Source: Sphaerisporangium sp040649355
Lineage (GTDB): Bacteria > Actinomycetota > Actinomycetes > Streptosporangiales > Streptosporangiaceae
Reading direction: 5' to 3'
DNA: 64,000 nucleotides
Assembly (NCBI RefSeq): GCF_043197795.1
Contig: NZ_JBICTU010000013.1
Span: 124,001-188,000 of the forward strand
Position 1 is the first letter of the stretch. The number at the start of each line of letters is the position of its first letter. Below the pieces are notes generated by a model. It saw only the letters and a program-made list of their open reading frames with translations. It made no database searches and was not told the origin of the DNA. Shown here piece by piece: positions 17,003 through 25,093 of the stretch. The position numbers were made by a program, and so were the translations under genes.

Positions 17003-17281
17003 ATGGTGCGCATCCCCTTGACCGGGCCCGAACGCCGGCGCGGTGAGCTGCTCGGCTCCCTCATCCGCCAGGCGCGTGGCGACCGGAGCATGGCCGAGGT
17101 CGCGACGGCGGCGGGGATCTCCGCCGAGACCCTGCGGAAGATCGAGACGGGCCGGATCCCGACGCCCGCGTTCTTCACCGTCTCCGCCCTGGCCGAGGCG
17201 CTCGGCATCTCCCTCGACACCTTGGCCGCCGTCTGCGCCGAGCACACGACCCGGTACGGTCCGGGCAGGCTGGCCGGGTAG
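17003..17281 (+). CDS. Small XRE-family HTH regulator
   Basis: A 92-residue protein that is almost entirely one helix-turn-helix of the lambda-repressor type (GSLIRQARGDRSMAEVATAAGISAETLRKIETGR, residues about 15-50), with a short helical tail. There is no ribosome site before ATG 17003, and a -10-like TATAGA ends five bases before it, so the mRNA may be leaderless. It is divergent from map. Confidence 0.88.
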   Translation: MVRIPLTGPERRRGELLGSLIRQARGDRSMAEVATAAGISAETLRKIETGRIPTPAFFTVSALAEALGISLDTLAAVCAEHTTRYGPGRLAG

Positions 17282-17303
17282 GCGGCCGAGCGGGCCGTCG
17301 GGC

Positions 17304-17378
17304 GGCCAGGTCGGCGTACGGGCGTGCGGGCCGGCTGGCTCGGCGTAACGGGTGGCCGGCCAGGTTGGCGTACGGGCG
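17304..17378 (+). repeat. Pair of near-identical 21-bp direct repeats
   Basis: GGCCAGGTCGGCGTACGGGCG at 17304 recurs at 17358 with one mismatch, and a weaker third version lies between (around 17338). The block fills the XRE-NUDIX intergenic space. No function is evident; it looks like a short G/C-rich repeat expansion. Confidence 0.7.
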
Positions 17379-17532
17379 GCCGGGTGGGCGCGCCGGGGCC
17401 GCCTTAATCGTTTGCGAGGGGCTCGCCGCGTGTGCGAGCCTCTGCGGGGTCCTCACGCGGTCCGGTCCGTACGTACGCGGGCACGCGGCGGTGTGTCGTG
17501 GAAAGGGTGAGCCTGTGACCTCGGGGAGTGGC

Positions 17533-18099
17533 ATGGCGACGGCGAACGATCTCGGCACACCCGGCCCGCTGGTCGCGTCACTGTCCCGGCACCGGCCCCT
17601 GACCCCGGCGGAGGCCGCCGACCTCGAACGGACCCTCGCGCTGCCTGCCGCCGGTGACCCGTGGCATCGTTCGACGGCCCTGCACGTCACCGCCTCGGCG
17701 CTGATCGTCCATCCGCCGACGCGCCGGGTGTTGCTGCGCTGGCACGCGCGCCAGCGGGCGTGGCTCCAGGTCGGCGGGCACGGCGACCCGGGTGAGTGCG
17801 ACCCCCTGGCCATCGCGCTCCGCGAGGGCAGGGAGGAGACCGGCCTGGAGGACCTCGCGCCCTGGCCCGGCGCGGGGATCGTCCACGTGGTCATCGTCCC
17901 GGTGCCGGCGGCCCCGCACGAGCCCGCGCACGAGCACGCCGACCTGCGGTTCGTCCTCACGACGGGCACACCAGATGCGGTCAGGCCGGAGAACCCGTCG
18001 GCGCTCCTGCGGTGGCTGTCCATCGAGGAGGCCCGCGCCACGACGTCGGAGGAGAACGTACGCGAGACGCTGTCACGGGTGGGCCGCCTGCTCGGCTGA
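17533..18099 (+). CDS. NUDIX hydrolase
   Basis: A 188-residue protein. The NUDIX box is GDPGECDPLAIALREGREET (Gx5Ex7REUxEExGU form, about residues 86-107), with catalytic REGREETGL present. ATG 17533 has GGGGAG six bases upstream and is preferred over GTG 17515. NUDIX enzymes cleave nucleoside diphosphates linked to another moiety. The N-terminal 50 residues form a helical extension common in actinomycete members. The substrate cannot be read from sequence. Confidence 0.92.
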   Translation: MATANDLGTPGPLVASLSRHRPLTPAEAADLERTLALPAAGDPWHRSTALHVTASALIVHPPTRRVLLRWHARQRAWLQVGGHGDPGECDPLAIALREGREETGLEDLAPWPGAGIVHVVIVPVPAAPHEPAHEHADLRFVLTTGTPDAVRPENPSALLRWLSIEEARATTSEENVRETLSRVGRLLG

Positions 18100-18257
18100 G
18101 CCTCCGCCCCACGAGGCTCCAGACCCGGCCGACTCTCCGCGGTGGACACCAGGTTCGGACCCGTCGAACCGGCGATCCCCGCATACGCGAGGCCGCCGGT
18201 TCCGCACCGCCTCGGTGGCCGCGCACATCCACGATCACCGAGCGTGGAATCGATCTT

Positions 18258-19313
18258 CTAGTCGGTGTCGTGGGAGATCAGCAGGCTCAGCACGTTTCCG
18301 CGCGGGCTGAGCGCGCCGATCGCGAGCCCCTGGTACACCCAGTACGGCTGCCGCCTGGTGGTCCCGAACGCCATCCATCGCCACCGGGCGGCAAGCTCGT
18401 TGACGCGGTGGACCGACGACCCGGCGGCGGCGCGCACGAGGCCCGCGACCGACTGCCAGGCCCGCAGCCTGCCGTACCCGGCGCGGAGCCCTCGGTTCCA
18501 GCTGGCGTCGCAGTAGGCCTTGGTGAAGAGCTCGTCCACCACCCCGTCAAGGCTGACCCGCACGCCGGTCAGCGCGGTATGGGCGCGGAAGGTGCCTGAG
18601 AGGAAGGTGTTCACCCCCAGGGGCAGCAGTTCCTGGAGGTCGAAACACCGGGGTAGCTCGATGATCCTCGCCTCCTCCCCCGGCGAGCTCCAGTGCTCCA
18701 GCGCGGCGGTGATGTTCCGCTCGTCCTCGCGGGTGCTCACGACCCGGCCCGCAGACCCTCCGCTCTCGGCCCAGGCGTCCCACAGCGGGGTGGGGCGCTC
18801 CCCGTCTCCCCTGGCCGCAGGGCCTTCCGGATCGGCAGGGCCCGGGAGGAGCCGCGTGATCTCCGGGTGCTCGGGGGCGGGGAGCCCGCGGTAAGGCGCC
18901 GAGCCGGGATCGAGGCAGGTCCTGTTCATCCAGCGCTCTGCCCGGGTGCGTTTCAGGGGCAGGTCGGCCAGAGGATGGCCCAGCTCCCGCAGGGCCGCCG
19001 CGCACCGCGCCGCCGCGGGCACCCGGGTCAGGTTGACGCGGCGTACCACCAGTTCCTGCGTCAGGCAGGCGATCAGCTCCGCCCACGCGTCCGGCTCGGC
19101 GGGCACGTGCTCCAGCAGGGGAAGCAGGTGGTGGACCTGCCGCCGCTCCGCCAGCAGCGCGGCCAGGTCACGGATCTGTCCGCGCTGCCGGTCGACGCCG
19201 TATTGGTCGCCGCCGTACTGCCCGCGCACCAGCTCGGCCAGCGCGCCGGGGTCGCCCGGGACGCGCGACAGGGCCGGATCGTGCAGTCCGCTCGTGATCT
19301 CGTGCGAGGTCAT
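18258..19313 (-). CDS. DUF6183-family protein coupled to a STAS protein
   Basis: A soluble protein of 351 residues that I place in the DUF6183 family on its overall pattern (N-terminal helical half, C-terminal half with GRVVSTREDERNIT, LELPRCF-like and GLAIGALSPRGN segments). No enzymatic motif is visible. Its start ATG overlaps the stop of the upstream STAS gene as ATGA, so the two are translationally coupled. Co-expression with an anti-sigma-antagonist suggests a role in the same partner-switching circuit, but this is inference. Confidence 0.6.
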   Translation of the reverse strand: MTSHEITSGLHDPALSRVPGDPGALAELVRGQYGGDQYGVDRQRGQIRDLAALLAERRQVHHLLPLLEHVPAEPDAWAELIACLTQELVVRRVNLTRVPAAARCAAALRELGHPLADLPLKRTRAERWMNRTCLDPGSAPYRGLPAPEHPEITRLLPGPADPEGPAARGDGERPTPLWDAWAESGGSAGRVVSTREDERNITAALEHWSSPGEEARIIELPRCFDLQELLPLGVNTFLSGTFRAHTALTGVRVSLDGVVDELFTKAYCDASWNRGLRAGYGRLRAWQSVAGLVRAAAGSSVHRVNELAARWRWMAFGTTRRQPYWVYQGLAIGALSPRGNVLSLLISHDTD

Positions 19314-19672
19314 GCCGTGACGGCGGCCCGGGCCTGCTCGGCCGTGGCATAGGTGGGGAAGGCGCGGGCCAGCCCGGTGAGCCGGAAGATCCTCTCGATG
19401 CGCGGGTTGAGGCCGGCCAGCGAGACGGTCCCCTCGCGGGCGGTCATGGCCCGGCGGGCGCCGAGGAAGACGCTGATTCCCGTCGAGTCGCAGAAGGCCA
19501 GGCCGGTGACGTCGATCACCAGATGGCGGCAGCGCTCGGCGTAGGCGTCCTCCAGAGCCCGTTGCAGGTGGGGGGCGCTGCCGTGATCCAGTTCTCCGGT
19601 GAGCACCAGGGTGCGCACCTCGGAGGGGCCGGAGTCGCCGGTCCCGGTGTCGATGTGCACGGTGAAGTTCAT
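19310..19672 (-). CDS. STAS-domain anti-sigma factor antagonist
   Basis: About 120 residues, SpoIIAA/RsbV-like. It has a strand-rich STAS fold with LVLTGELDHGSAPHL and the phosphorylatable Ser in VTGLAFCDSTGISVFLGA. ATG 19672 is used; a GTG five codons upstream (19687) is also possible. The HATPase anti-sigma factor lies about 350 bases upstream on the same strand, a natural kinase partner for this Ser/Thr. Confidence 0.9.
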   Translation of the reverse strand: MNFTVHIDTGTGDSGPSEVRTLVLTGELDHGSAPHLQRALEDAYAERCRHLVIDVTGLAFCDSTGISVFLGARRAMTAREGTVSLAGLNPRIERIFRLTGLARAFPTYATAEQARAAVTA

Positions 19673-19687
19673 AGGTGGCCTATTCAC

Positions 19688-20020
19688 GAGGCGGTCGCGG
19701 GTCTGGTGGGGGATGGCGGGCGCACGACACCGCGCACCGCCGCGTCACCGCTCAGACCCGGGCCGATTCCCGGCAGCGGATGTTCCAGTCGGTGACGATA
19801 TGCGAAGCGCGTGCCTGCCCACTCATGGTCGATCTCGTGCGAGTGACCACGCCCGGAGGCCATGGGGATTTCGAGGGGGTCCCACGTCGCCTGCTCCCGC
19901 GTCCGGTCGCGCACGAAGGCCATGGGGGATTCGACGCGGCGCCATGGTGCCGCGTCCCGCGGTGCCCCTGCCACGTGGTCGAGGCACTTCACCGATGCGC
20001 TCCTTGGTCATCGGCGCGGC
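19688..20020. other. Non-coding stretch with a hairpin and direct repeats between kinase and STAS genes
   Basis: No gene is supported in these 333 bases. GACGCGGC (19933-19940) and GCCGCGTC (19949-19956) form a perfect 8-bp hairpin. The GGCCATGGGG-type motif occurs twice, around 19858 and 19918. The hairpin lies downstream of the HATPase stop and could end that transcript, leaving the STAS-DUF6183 unit with its own promoter. Confidence 0.5.
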
Positions 20021-20491
20021 TCAGTCGTACGCGGGGACGTCGCCGAGCGCCTGCCGCAACAGCACCGCCGACCCCTGCGCGTCCCTGGTGATCTTGACTT
20101 CGTCACAGAGCTGCCGCATGAGCCACAGGCCACGGCCGCGTAAGGTCGCCACGCCCGGATTGCCCGCGTCGGCGTGCGCGGGGACCAGGTGCCCGAGGCA
20201 GTCGCGCACCTCCACCGTGACGAACCGCTCGTCGTGCCAGGCCTGGACGTCTCCCTCGCCGTCGGCGTGGTCGAGCACGTTCGCGGCGGCCTCGTTCACT
20301 GCCAGCACCAGATCTTGCAGGCGGACACCGGACAGCCCGGCATCCCCGGCATAGTTCCGCACCAGCCCCCGCAACACACTCAGATCATCGGTGATCGGCC
20401 AGTACGCGGAAACACGCCCACTGCCATCCACCGGCACCCTCCCACGCCGCTCGTCGTCCACCCTGGCAAGACTCGCCACCGCGATGACCAT
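20021..20491 (-). CDS. HATPase anti-sigma regulatory factor (RsbW/SpoIIAB-like Ser/Thr kinase)
   Basis: About 156 residues. The GHKL ATP site is visible: N-box LVLAVNEAAANVLDHADGEG, then VEVRDCLG and GRGLWLMRQLCDEV (G boxes). Such proteins bind a sigma factor and phosphorylate a STAS antagonist. The start is placed at ATG 20491; the frame stays open to 20530. It is upstream of the STAS gene on the same strand, so the pair likely forms a partner-switching module, with the cognate sigma factor not in this window or being the ECF at 1.7 kb. Confidence 0.88.
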   Translation of the reverse strand: MVIAVASLARVDDERRGRVPVDGSGRVSAYWPITDDLSVLRGLVRNYAGDAGLSGVRLQDLVLAVNEAAANVLDHADGEGDVQAWHDERFVTVEVRDCLGHLVPAHADAGNPGVATLRGRGLWLMRQLCDEVKITRDAQGSAVLLRQALGDVPAYD

Positions 20492-20667
20492 AACGCCTAC
20501 GGGGCATTGCTCACGCCCCGGCCACCCCATACAACCTCATCCATTGCACGAGAGTGCCCTTCACCCGGCCCCCGCGCGGGCCCACGGAGGTCCACAACGG
20601 GTCCCACCGGTATACGGCAGAAACGGGCCGAAGCTGGGCATAGGTGGCCAGGTGAGGCCGGTGGAAT

Positions 20668-21828
20668 TCACCAACCCCAACGCTCCTCATAGAAGGCACT
20701 CAGTAAGGTCCTGGTGCCATCGCTGAGGGCGGGAAGGTCGCCCAACCACGCAGGCAGATCAACCAGCGGGTTTTCGCGCACACCGAGCTCGGTGAGCGCG
20801 GTGAGGTTCCCCAGCCACTCGGGCACAAAGGTCAACTGGTTACAGCCCAGGTAGAGGTCGGTGAGGGAGGTGAGGTTGCCCAGTGATTCAGGCAGGGCGG
20901 TCAGCCGGTTCTTCCACAGGGCGAGCTTGGTGAGCTCGGTGAGGTTGCCCATCGACTCAGGCAGAACGGCCAACCGGTTACCGTTCAGGGAGAGCTCGGT
21001 GAGGGCGGTGAGGTTGCCCAGTGACTCAGGCAGGGCGGTCAGCCGGTTATCGTTCAGGGAGAGCTCGGTGAGGGCGGTGAGGTTGCCCACTGACTCAGGC
21101 AGAACGGCCAACCGATTACCGTCCAGGGAGAGCTCGGTGAGCTCGGTGAGGTTCCCCACTGACTCAGGCAGGGCGGTCAGCCGGTTCTTCCACAGGGTGA
21201 GCGTGGTGAGGTTGACGAGGTTGCCCACGGACTCGGGCAGAGCGGTCAGCCGGTTGTCGCTCAGGTAGAGCTCGGTGAGGTTGACGAGGTTCCCCAGACA
21301 CTCGGGCAGAACGGCCAACCGGTTGCCATGCAGGGAGAGCTCGGTGAGGGCGGTGAGGTTGCCCACTGACTCAGGCAGAGCGGTCAGCCGGTTGTCGCCC
21401 AGGGCGAGCTCGGTGAGGGTGGTGAGGTTCCCCAGTGACTCGGGCAGAACGGTCAACCGGTTGCCATGCAGGGAGAGCTTGGTGAGCTCGGTGAGGTTGC
21501 CCAGTGACTCAGGCACGGCGGTCAGCCGGTTCTTCCACAGGGTTAGCGTGGTGAGGTTGACGAGGTTGCCCACCGACTCGGGCAGGACGGTCAACTGGTT
21601 GTCACTCGCGTAGAGGCCGGTGAGCGCGGTGAGGTTCTCCAGCCACTCGGGCAGAGCGGTCAGCCGGTTGTCGTGGAGGAAGAGAATGGTCAGGTGGGTG
21701 AGGTCGCCGAGCGATTCCGGCACCGTGTCCAGGCCGAGTCCGGACAGGTCCAGTGTGGTCGATCCCTCTCTCCGGCACCTGTCGATCCGCTCGTCAACGG
21801 TCATCGGGTCGTTCCCGGTCTCCGTCAA
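20668..21828 (-). CDS. Leucine-rich-repeat protein (14-15 LRRs of 23 residues)
   Basis: A 386-residue protein. After an N-terminal cap (TLDLSGLGLDTVPESLGD) come 14 nearly identical repeats of the form LTxLTxLxLxxNRLTxLPESxGN and a C-terminal cap. There is no signal peptide or membrane segment, so it is probably cytoplasmic. TTG 21828 is preferred as start because AAGGAG lies seven bases upstream; ATG 21804 is an alternative. The repeats are also close at DNA level (69-bp period), allowing expansion or contraction. LRR proteins bind other proteins; the partner is unknown. It resembles the LRR part of Roco proteins but has no GTPase. Confidence 0.9.
   Translation of the reverse strand: MTETGNDPMTVDERIDRCRREGSTTLDLSGLGLDTVPESLGDLTHLTILFLHDNRLTALPEWLENLTALTGLYASDNQLTVLPESVGNLVNLTTLTLWKNRLTAVPESLGNLTELTKLSLHGNRLTVLPESLGNLTTLTELALGDNRLTALPESVGNLTALTELSLHGNRLAVLPECLGNLVNLTELYLSDNRLTALPESVGNLVNLTTLTLWKNRLTALPESVGNLTELTELSLDGNRLAVLPESVGNLTALTELSLNDNRLTALPESLGNLTALTELSLNGNRLAVLPESMGNLTELTKLALWKNRLTALPESLGNLTSLTDLYLGCNQLTFVPEWLGNLTALTELGVRENPLVDLPAWLGDLPALSDGTRTLLSAFYEERWGW
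20840..21690 (-). repeat. 69-bp tandem repeat array encoding LRRs
   Basis: Within the LRR gene a 69-base unit recurs about 12 times with high similarity (recurring GTGACTCAGGCAG and CGGTTCTTCCACAG blocks on the + strand). Several non-adjacent units are almost the same, for example the two with LVNLTTLTLWKNRLTA, which suggests duplication of multi-unit blocks. Confidence 0.85.
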
Positions 21829-22092
21829 GATCTCTCTCCTTGTCGTCGCTCGGATGCCTGCCCGGTCGCTTCGGGCGCGAGGGCCGGGAATGAGGCTATG
21901 GATCTTCGCTGGGAACCCACTTGTGGATCGCTGAGTCGACTCCGGCCAGGCGCTCGCCGAGTGGCCCCGTTACCTGGGGCGTAATCGATTTCCGCGTCCG
22001 GTGCCGCCATCGTTGAGGCATGGGGCGGTTCGCCCCGGTCCATCCCACCGATGACGCCGGTCCGTTCCGGCGATTTCCGCAGGAGTACGACG

Positions 22093-22461
22093 ATGAGCGA
22101 CGTCAACGAGCTTGTGAACCAGTACATCGCGACCTGGAACGAGACCGACCCGGCCGCGCGCCGCGCGGCCGTGGACCGGCTGTGGGCCGAGGGCGGCACC
22201 TACGTCGACCCGCTGGCGGCGGCGGAGGGGCGTCAGGAGATCGACGCCACGATCGCGGCCGTTCAGAACCAGTTCCCGGGGTTCGTGTTCCGCCCGGGAG
22301 GGCTGGTCGACGCCCACCACAACCTGGTCCGCTTCACCTGGCAGCTGGCCCCGGCCGCCGGCGCCGAGTCGCTCGTGGACGGCTTCGACGTGGCGGTGCT
22401 CACCGAGGACGGCCACCTGCGCGACGTCCACGGGTTCCTCGACAAGGTGCCCACCCCCTGA
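22093..22461 (+). CDS. SnoaL/NTF2-like polyketide-cyclase-fold protein
   Basis: A 122-residue cone-shaped NTF2-like protein. The N-terminal helix (VNELVNQYIATWNETDPAARRAAVDRLW) and the strand TYVDPLAAAEGRQEIDATIAAVQ match the SnoaL/DUF1348-like family. ATG 22093 has AGGAG a few bases upstream, so the longer open frame from 22051 is not used. The substrate is unknown; the gene is single and convergent with the winged-helix gene. Confidence 0.85.
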   Translation: MSDVNELVNQYIATWNETDPAARRAAVDRLWAEGGTYVDPLAAAEGRQEIDATIAAVQNQFPGFVFRPGGLVDAHHNLVRFTWQLAPAAGAESLVDGFDVAVLTEDGHLRDVHGFLDKVPTP

Positions 22462-22495
22462 ACCTCCCGCCTCACCCCCCGCGCGACAGGGCTGG

Positions 22496-23644
22496 TCAGG
22501 GGGCGGGCTGTAGCCGGACGTCGTGGGACTCGGCGCCGGGGGCGGCGAACCGCAGCAGGCGGGCGCCCTCCCCGGTCACCGCCGCGGCGTCCGGACCGGA
22601 CAGGGGGCCGTAGGGGCGGATGGTCAGCACGGCCGCGCCCCGCTGACCGGTGATCTTCCAGTCGCCCCGGGTGAAGCCGTCGACCAACACCAGCCGCGGT
22701 ACGGGACCGTGCGGGCCGTACGCCTGCCGGTGGTAGTCCTCGGTGATCACCCGGCCACGGTCGGCGTGCGACAGCAGCAGGTTGTCGAAGTCGTAGAGGA
22801 ACCTCGGCGGCGCGGGGGTGTCCGGGTCGGGGCGAGGGGCGTCCGGCAGGTCGAAGAGCTCCCGTCCCTGGTCGTCGCGGAAGGTGAGCAGCTCAGGCCG
22901 GAGCGGCTCGACCACCTCACGCAGCCGGGTCAGCCCGGACCACGTCTGGATGTCCATCACCGTCGCGGGCCCGTACGCGGCCAGATAGCGAAGGACCATG
23001 CGGCGCGGCGACGGCTCCGCGGTGACGCTCGCACCGAGCCACGACTCGGCGGTGGTGTGGGCGATCGGGCCGCCGCGCCCCCACACCCCGCGCGGCGGCA
23101 CCTGCACCAGCGGCACCCAGGCACGCATGGCCTGCGCGAGCGAGCCCGGGGCGCGGCCGGGCCACCGCTCGGCGAGCAGCCTCCCGAGCGCCCCGAACGT
23201 CAGCGGGCGTTCCTCGACCAGCGCCCGGCCCGCCGCGGCCAGCTCCTCCCGGTCGACTCCGGCCAGATCCCTGCCGAAGTTCGCGTTCAGGCCGCGCTCC
23301 ATGACCGGCTGGACGACCGGCCGGAGCTCCAGGCAGTCGGCCGCGCTGACCAGGTGGATCGTCGAGCGCATGAGCGGGATGCGCACCAGGCCCCGGCCGG
23401 TGAGCAGGTCGGCCGCGTGCTCGGGACGGAACCCGGCGAGGCGGGTCCACAGGCCGGTGTACCAGGTGTGCGGCGTCTGGGCCTGCATGCCGGCCAGGTG
23501 CTCGACGGCCTCGGTCACCGACCTGGCCGAGCGGCTGAGCAGCATCTGCCGCTCCAGCGTCGCGCGGTTGAGCGCCCTGCGGCTGAGCGCCGGGGCCGGG
23601 GACGAGGTCGTCACGGGGCGGCGCCGGGTCTGGGTGTCTGCCAT
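22496..23644 (-). CDS. Winged-helix DNA-binding domain protein (HTH_42/AlkZ-like)
   Basis: A 382-residue protein of the winged-helix DNA-binding family that includes AlkZ-type DNA glycosylases: LSRRALNRATLERQMLLSR near the N-terminus, EHLAGMQAQTPHTWYTGLW, then MRSTIHLVSAADCL. The Gln of the QxQ-type motif (MQAQ) used in AlkZ is present, so a DNA-lesion glycosylase role is possible but not proven. It is divergent from a WYL regulator, 54 bases away, sharing an inverted repeat. Confidence 0.82.
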   Translation of the reverse strand: MADTQTRRRPVTTSSPAPALSRRALNRATLERQMLLSRSARSVTEAVEHLAGMQAQTPHTWYTGLWTRLAGFRPEHAADLLTGRGLVRIPLMRSTIHLVSAADCLELRPVVQPVMERGLNANFGRDLAGVDREELAAAGRALVEERPLTFGALGRLLAERWPGRAPGSLAQAMRAWVPLVQVPPRGVWGRGGPIAHTTAESWLGASVTAEPSPRRMVLRYLAAYGPATVMDIQTWSGLTRLREVVEPLRPELLTFRDDQGRELFDLPDAPRPDPDTPAPPRFLYDFDNLLLSHADRGRVITEDYHRQAYGPHGPVPRLVLVDGFTRGDWKITGQRGAAVLTIRPYGPLSGPDAAAVTGEGARLLRFAAPGAESHDVRLQPAP

Positions 23645-23661
23645 GCCCTCGACACTAGATA

Positions 23662-23690
23662 CCCATTAGGACGAGGAGCTTCCTAATGGG
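23662..23690. promoter_or_regulatory. CCCATTAGG / CCTAATGGG operator in the winged-helix/WYL intergenic region
   Basis: A perfect 9-bp inverted repeat with an 11-base spacer occupies most of the 54-base gap between two divergent starts. Its centre-to-centre distance of about two helical turns suits a dimeric HTH regulator, most simply the WYL protein encoded alongside. Confidence 0.65.
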
Positions 23691-23698
23691 CTGGCAGG

Positions 23699-24667
23699 AT
23701 GCCGGTCATGCTGGAAACCTCGGCGCGGCTGCTCCGCCTGCTGTCACTGCTGCAGACCCCCCGCGACTGGACCGGGTCCGAGCTGTCAGAACGGCTCGGC
23801 GTGAGCACCCGCACGGTGCGCAACGACGTCGAGCGGCTGCGCGGCCTCGGCTACCCGGTGAACGCCACCCGTGGCTCGGTGGGCGGCTACCGGCTCGGCG
23901 CGGGGTCGGCGCTGCCGCCGCTGCTGCTGGACGACGAGGAGGCCGTCGCGGTCACCGTGGGGCTGCGCACCGTGGCGAGCGGCGCGATCGCGGGAATCGA
24001 GGAGACCTCCCTGCGCGCCCTGGCCAAACTGGAGCAGGTGCTGCCCTCACGACTGCGCCGCCGGGTCAACGCCCTGCAGGCCTACACGGTGAGGGTCCCG
24101 GCCGACCGTACCGGGCCCACGGTGGATCCCTCGGTGCTGACCCTGCTCACGGCGGCCTGCCGCGACCACGAGCGGCTGCGTTTCGATTATCGCGACCACG
24201 GCGGCACGGCCACCCTGCGCGTGGTCGAGCCCTGCCGCGTGGTGAACTGGGGGCGCCGCTGGTACCTCGTCGCGTGGGACACCGGCCGCGACGACTGGCG
24301 GTCGTTCCGGGTCGACCGGATGGAACCGCGCACGCCCACCGGCCCCCGCTTCGCCCCGCGCGAGCCGCCCGGCGGCGACGTCGCGGCGTACGTGTCGCGG
24401 CGGGTCTCGGCGGCGGCGTGGCGCCACAGGGCCAGGGTCCTCGTGCGGGCTCCGGCCGAGGTGGTCGCGGCGCGGATCAACCCCGCCGTCGGGACGGTGG
24501 AAGCGGTCGACGAGGACACGTGCGTGCTGGACACCGGGGCCGACACCGTGGAGACACTTGCGGTCCACCTTGGGATGCTCGGCTGCGACTTCACCGTCAC
24601 CGATCCGCCCGAGCTGGTCGCCCACCTGCGCGAACTCTCGGCGCGATACGCCCGCGCCACGGAGTGA
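23699..24667 (+). CDS. WYL-domain transcriptional regulator (YafY/PafBC type)
   Basis: A 322-residue protein: N-terminal HTH_11 (SARLLRLLSLLQTPRDWTGSELSERLGVSTRTVRNDVERLR), a WYL domain in the middle (LRFDYRDHGG, RVVEPCRVVNWGRRWYLVAWD, RSFRVDRM) and a WCX-type C-terminus. WYL proteins often sense nucleic acid and control DNA-damage genes, which fits its divergent winged-helix/AlkZ-like neighbour. ATG 23699 and ATG 23708 are both possible starts. Confidence 0.92.
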   Translation: MPVMLETSARLLRLLSLLQTPRDWTGSELSERLGVSTRTVRNDVERLRGLGYPVNATRGSVGGYRLGAGSALPPLLLDDEEAVAVTVGLRTVASGAIAGIEETSLRALAKLEQVLPSRLRRRVNALQAYTVRVPADRTGPTVDPSVLTLLTAACRDHERLRFDYRDHGGTATLRVVEPCRVVNWGRRWYLVAWDTGRDDWRSFRVDRMEPRTPTGPRFAPREPPGGDVAAYVSRRVSAAAWRHRARVLVRAPAEVVAARINPAVGTVEAVDEDTCVLDTGADTVETLAVHLGMLGCDFTVTDPPELVAHLRELSARYARATE

Positions 24668-24724
24668 CCCCGCCAGAACCGTACGGCCGGCGGGGTCACG
24701 GGGACGTGGCCTCCGTCGTCCCTG

Positions 24725-24865
24725 GCCGCGGCGCCGGCCGATGAGGACGCCGAGGCCGTCCAGGACGCGCTGGAGGCCGAGCTCGTAGGCGTGGCCGGGG
24801 CTGTAGGCCGCGTTGTGCGCCTGGCCCGCCGCCGCGCCGACCCGGGTGGCCGTGGGCCGCCGCAC
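24725..24865 (-). pseudogene. C-terminal remnant of a TetR-family regulator
   Basis: On the minus strand a short segment reads HNAAYSPGHAYELGLQRVLD then GLGVLIGRR, typical of the last helices of TetR/AcrR ligand domains. No HTH domain precedes it and the frame then runs into antisense of the WYL gene. It is probably a decayed gene end. The rest of the 24668-25093 gap shows no gene. Confidence 0.4.
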
Positions 24866-25093
24866 CTGGGCTGGGTTCGTGGTGAGGGCGGATGTTTCGG
24901 CGCCCGTCGAAACGATGGGGTCCTAGCGTCGAAAGCATGGAGCCTTCTTCGGATGACGGCATCAGGGTCGTCAGTCATGCCGGGGTGTGTGCCGTCTTGG
25001 CCGACCCGTGCTCCACCGTGCCCCCGCTCCCGGGCCGCTCTGGCGGCGAGGAGCCGCCCCGCGCATCCCTGTACGACTGGAGGTTCAGCGCCG

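Noticed and set aside
20840..21690. CRISPR-like or assembly-artefact repeat array
   Set aside because: The 69-bp period encodes in-frame LRRs with varied consensus positions, which is expected for a real LRR gene.
22462..22495. Terminator search between the SnoaL and winged-helix genes
   Set aside because: Only 34 bases; no stable stem with a sensible loop was found.
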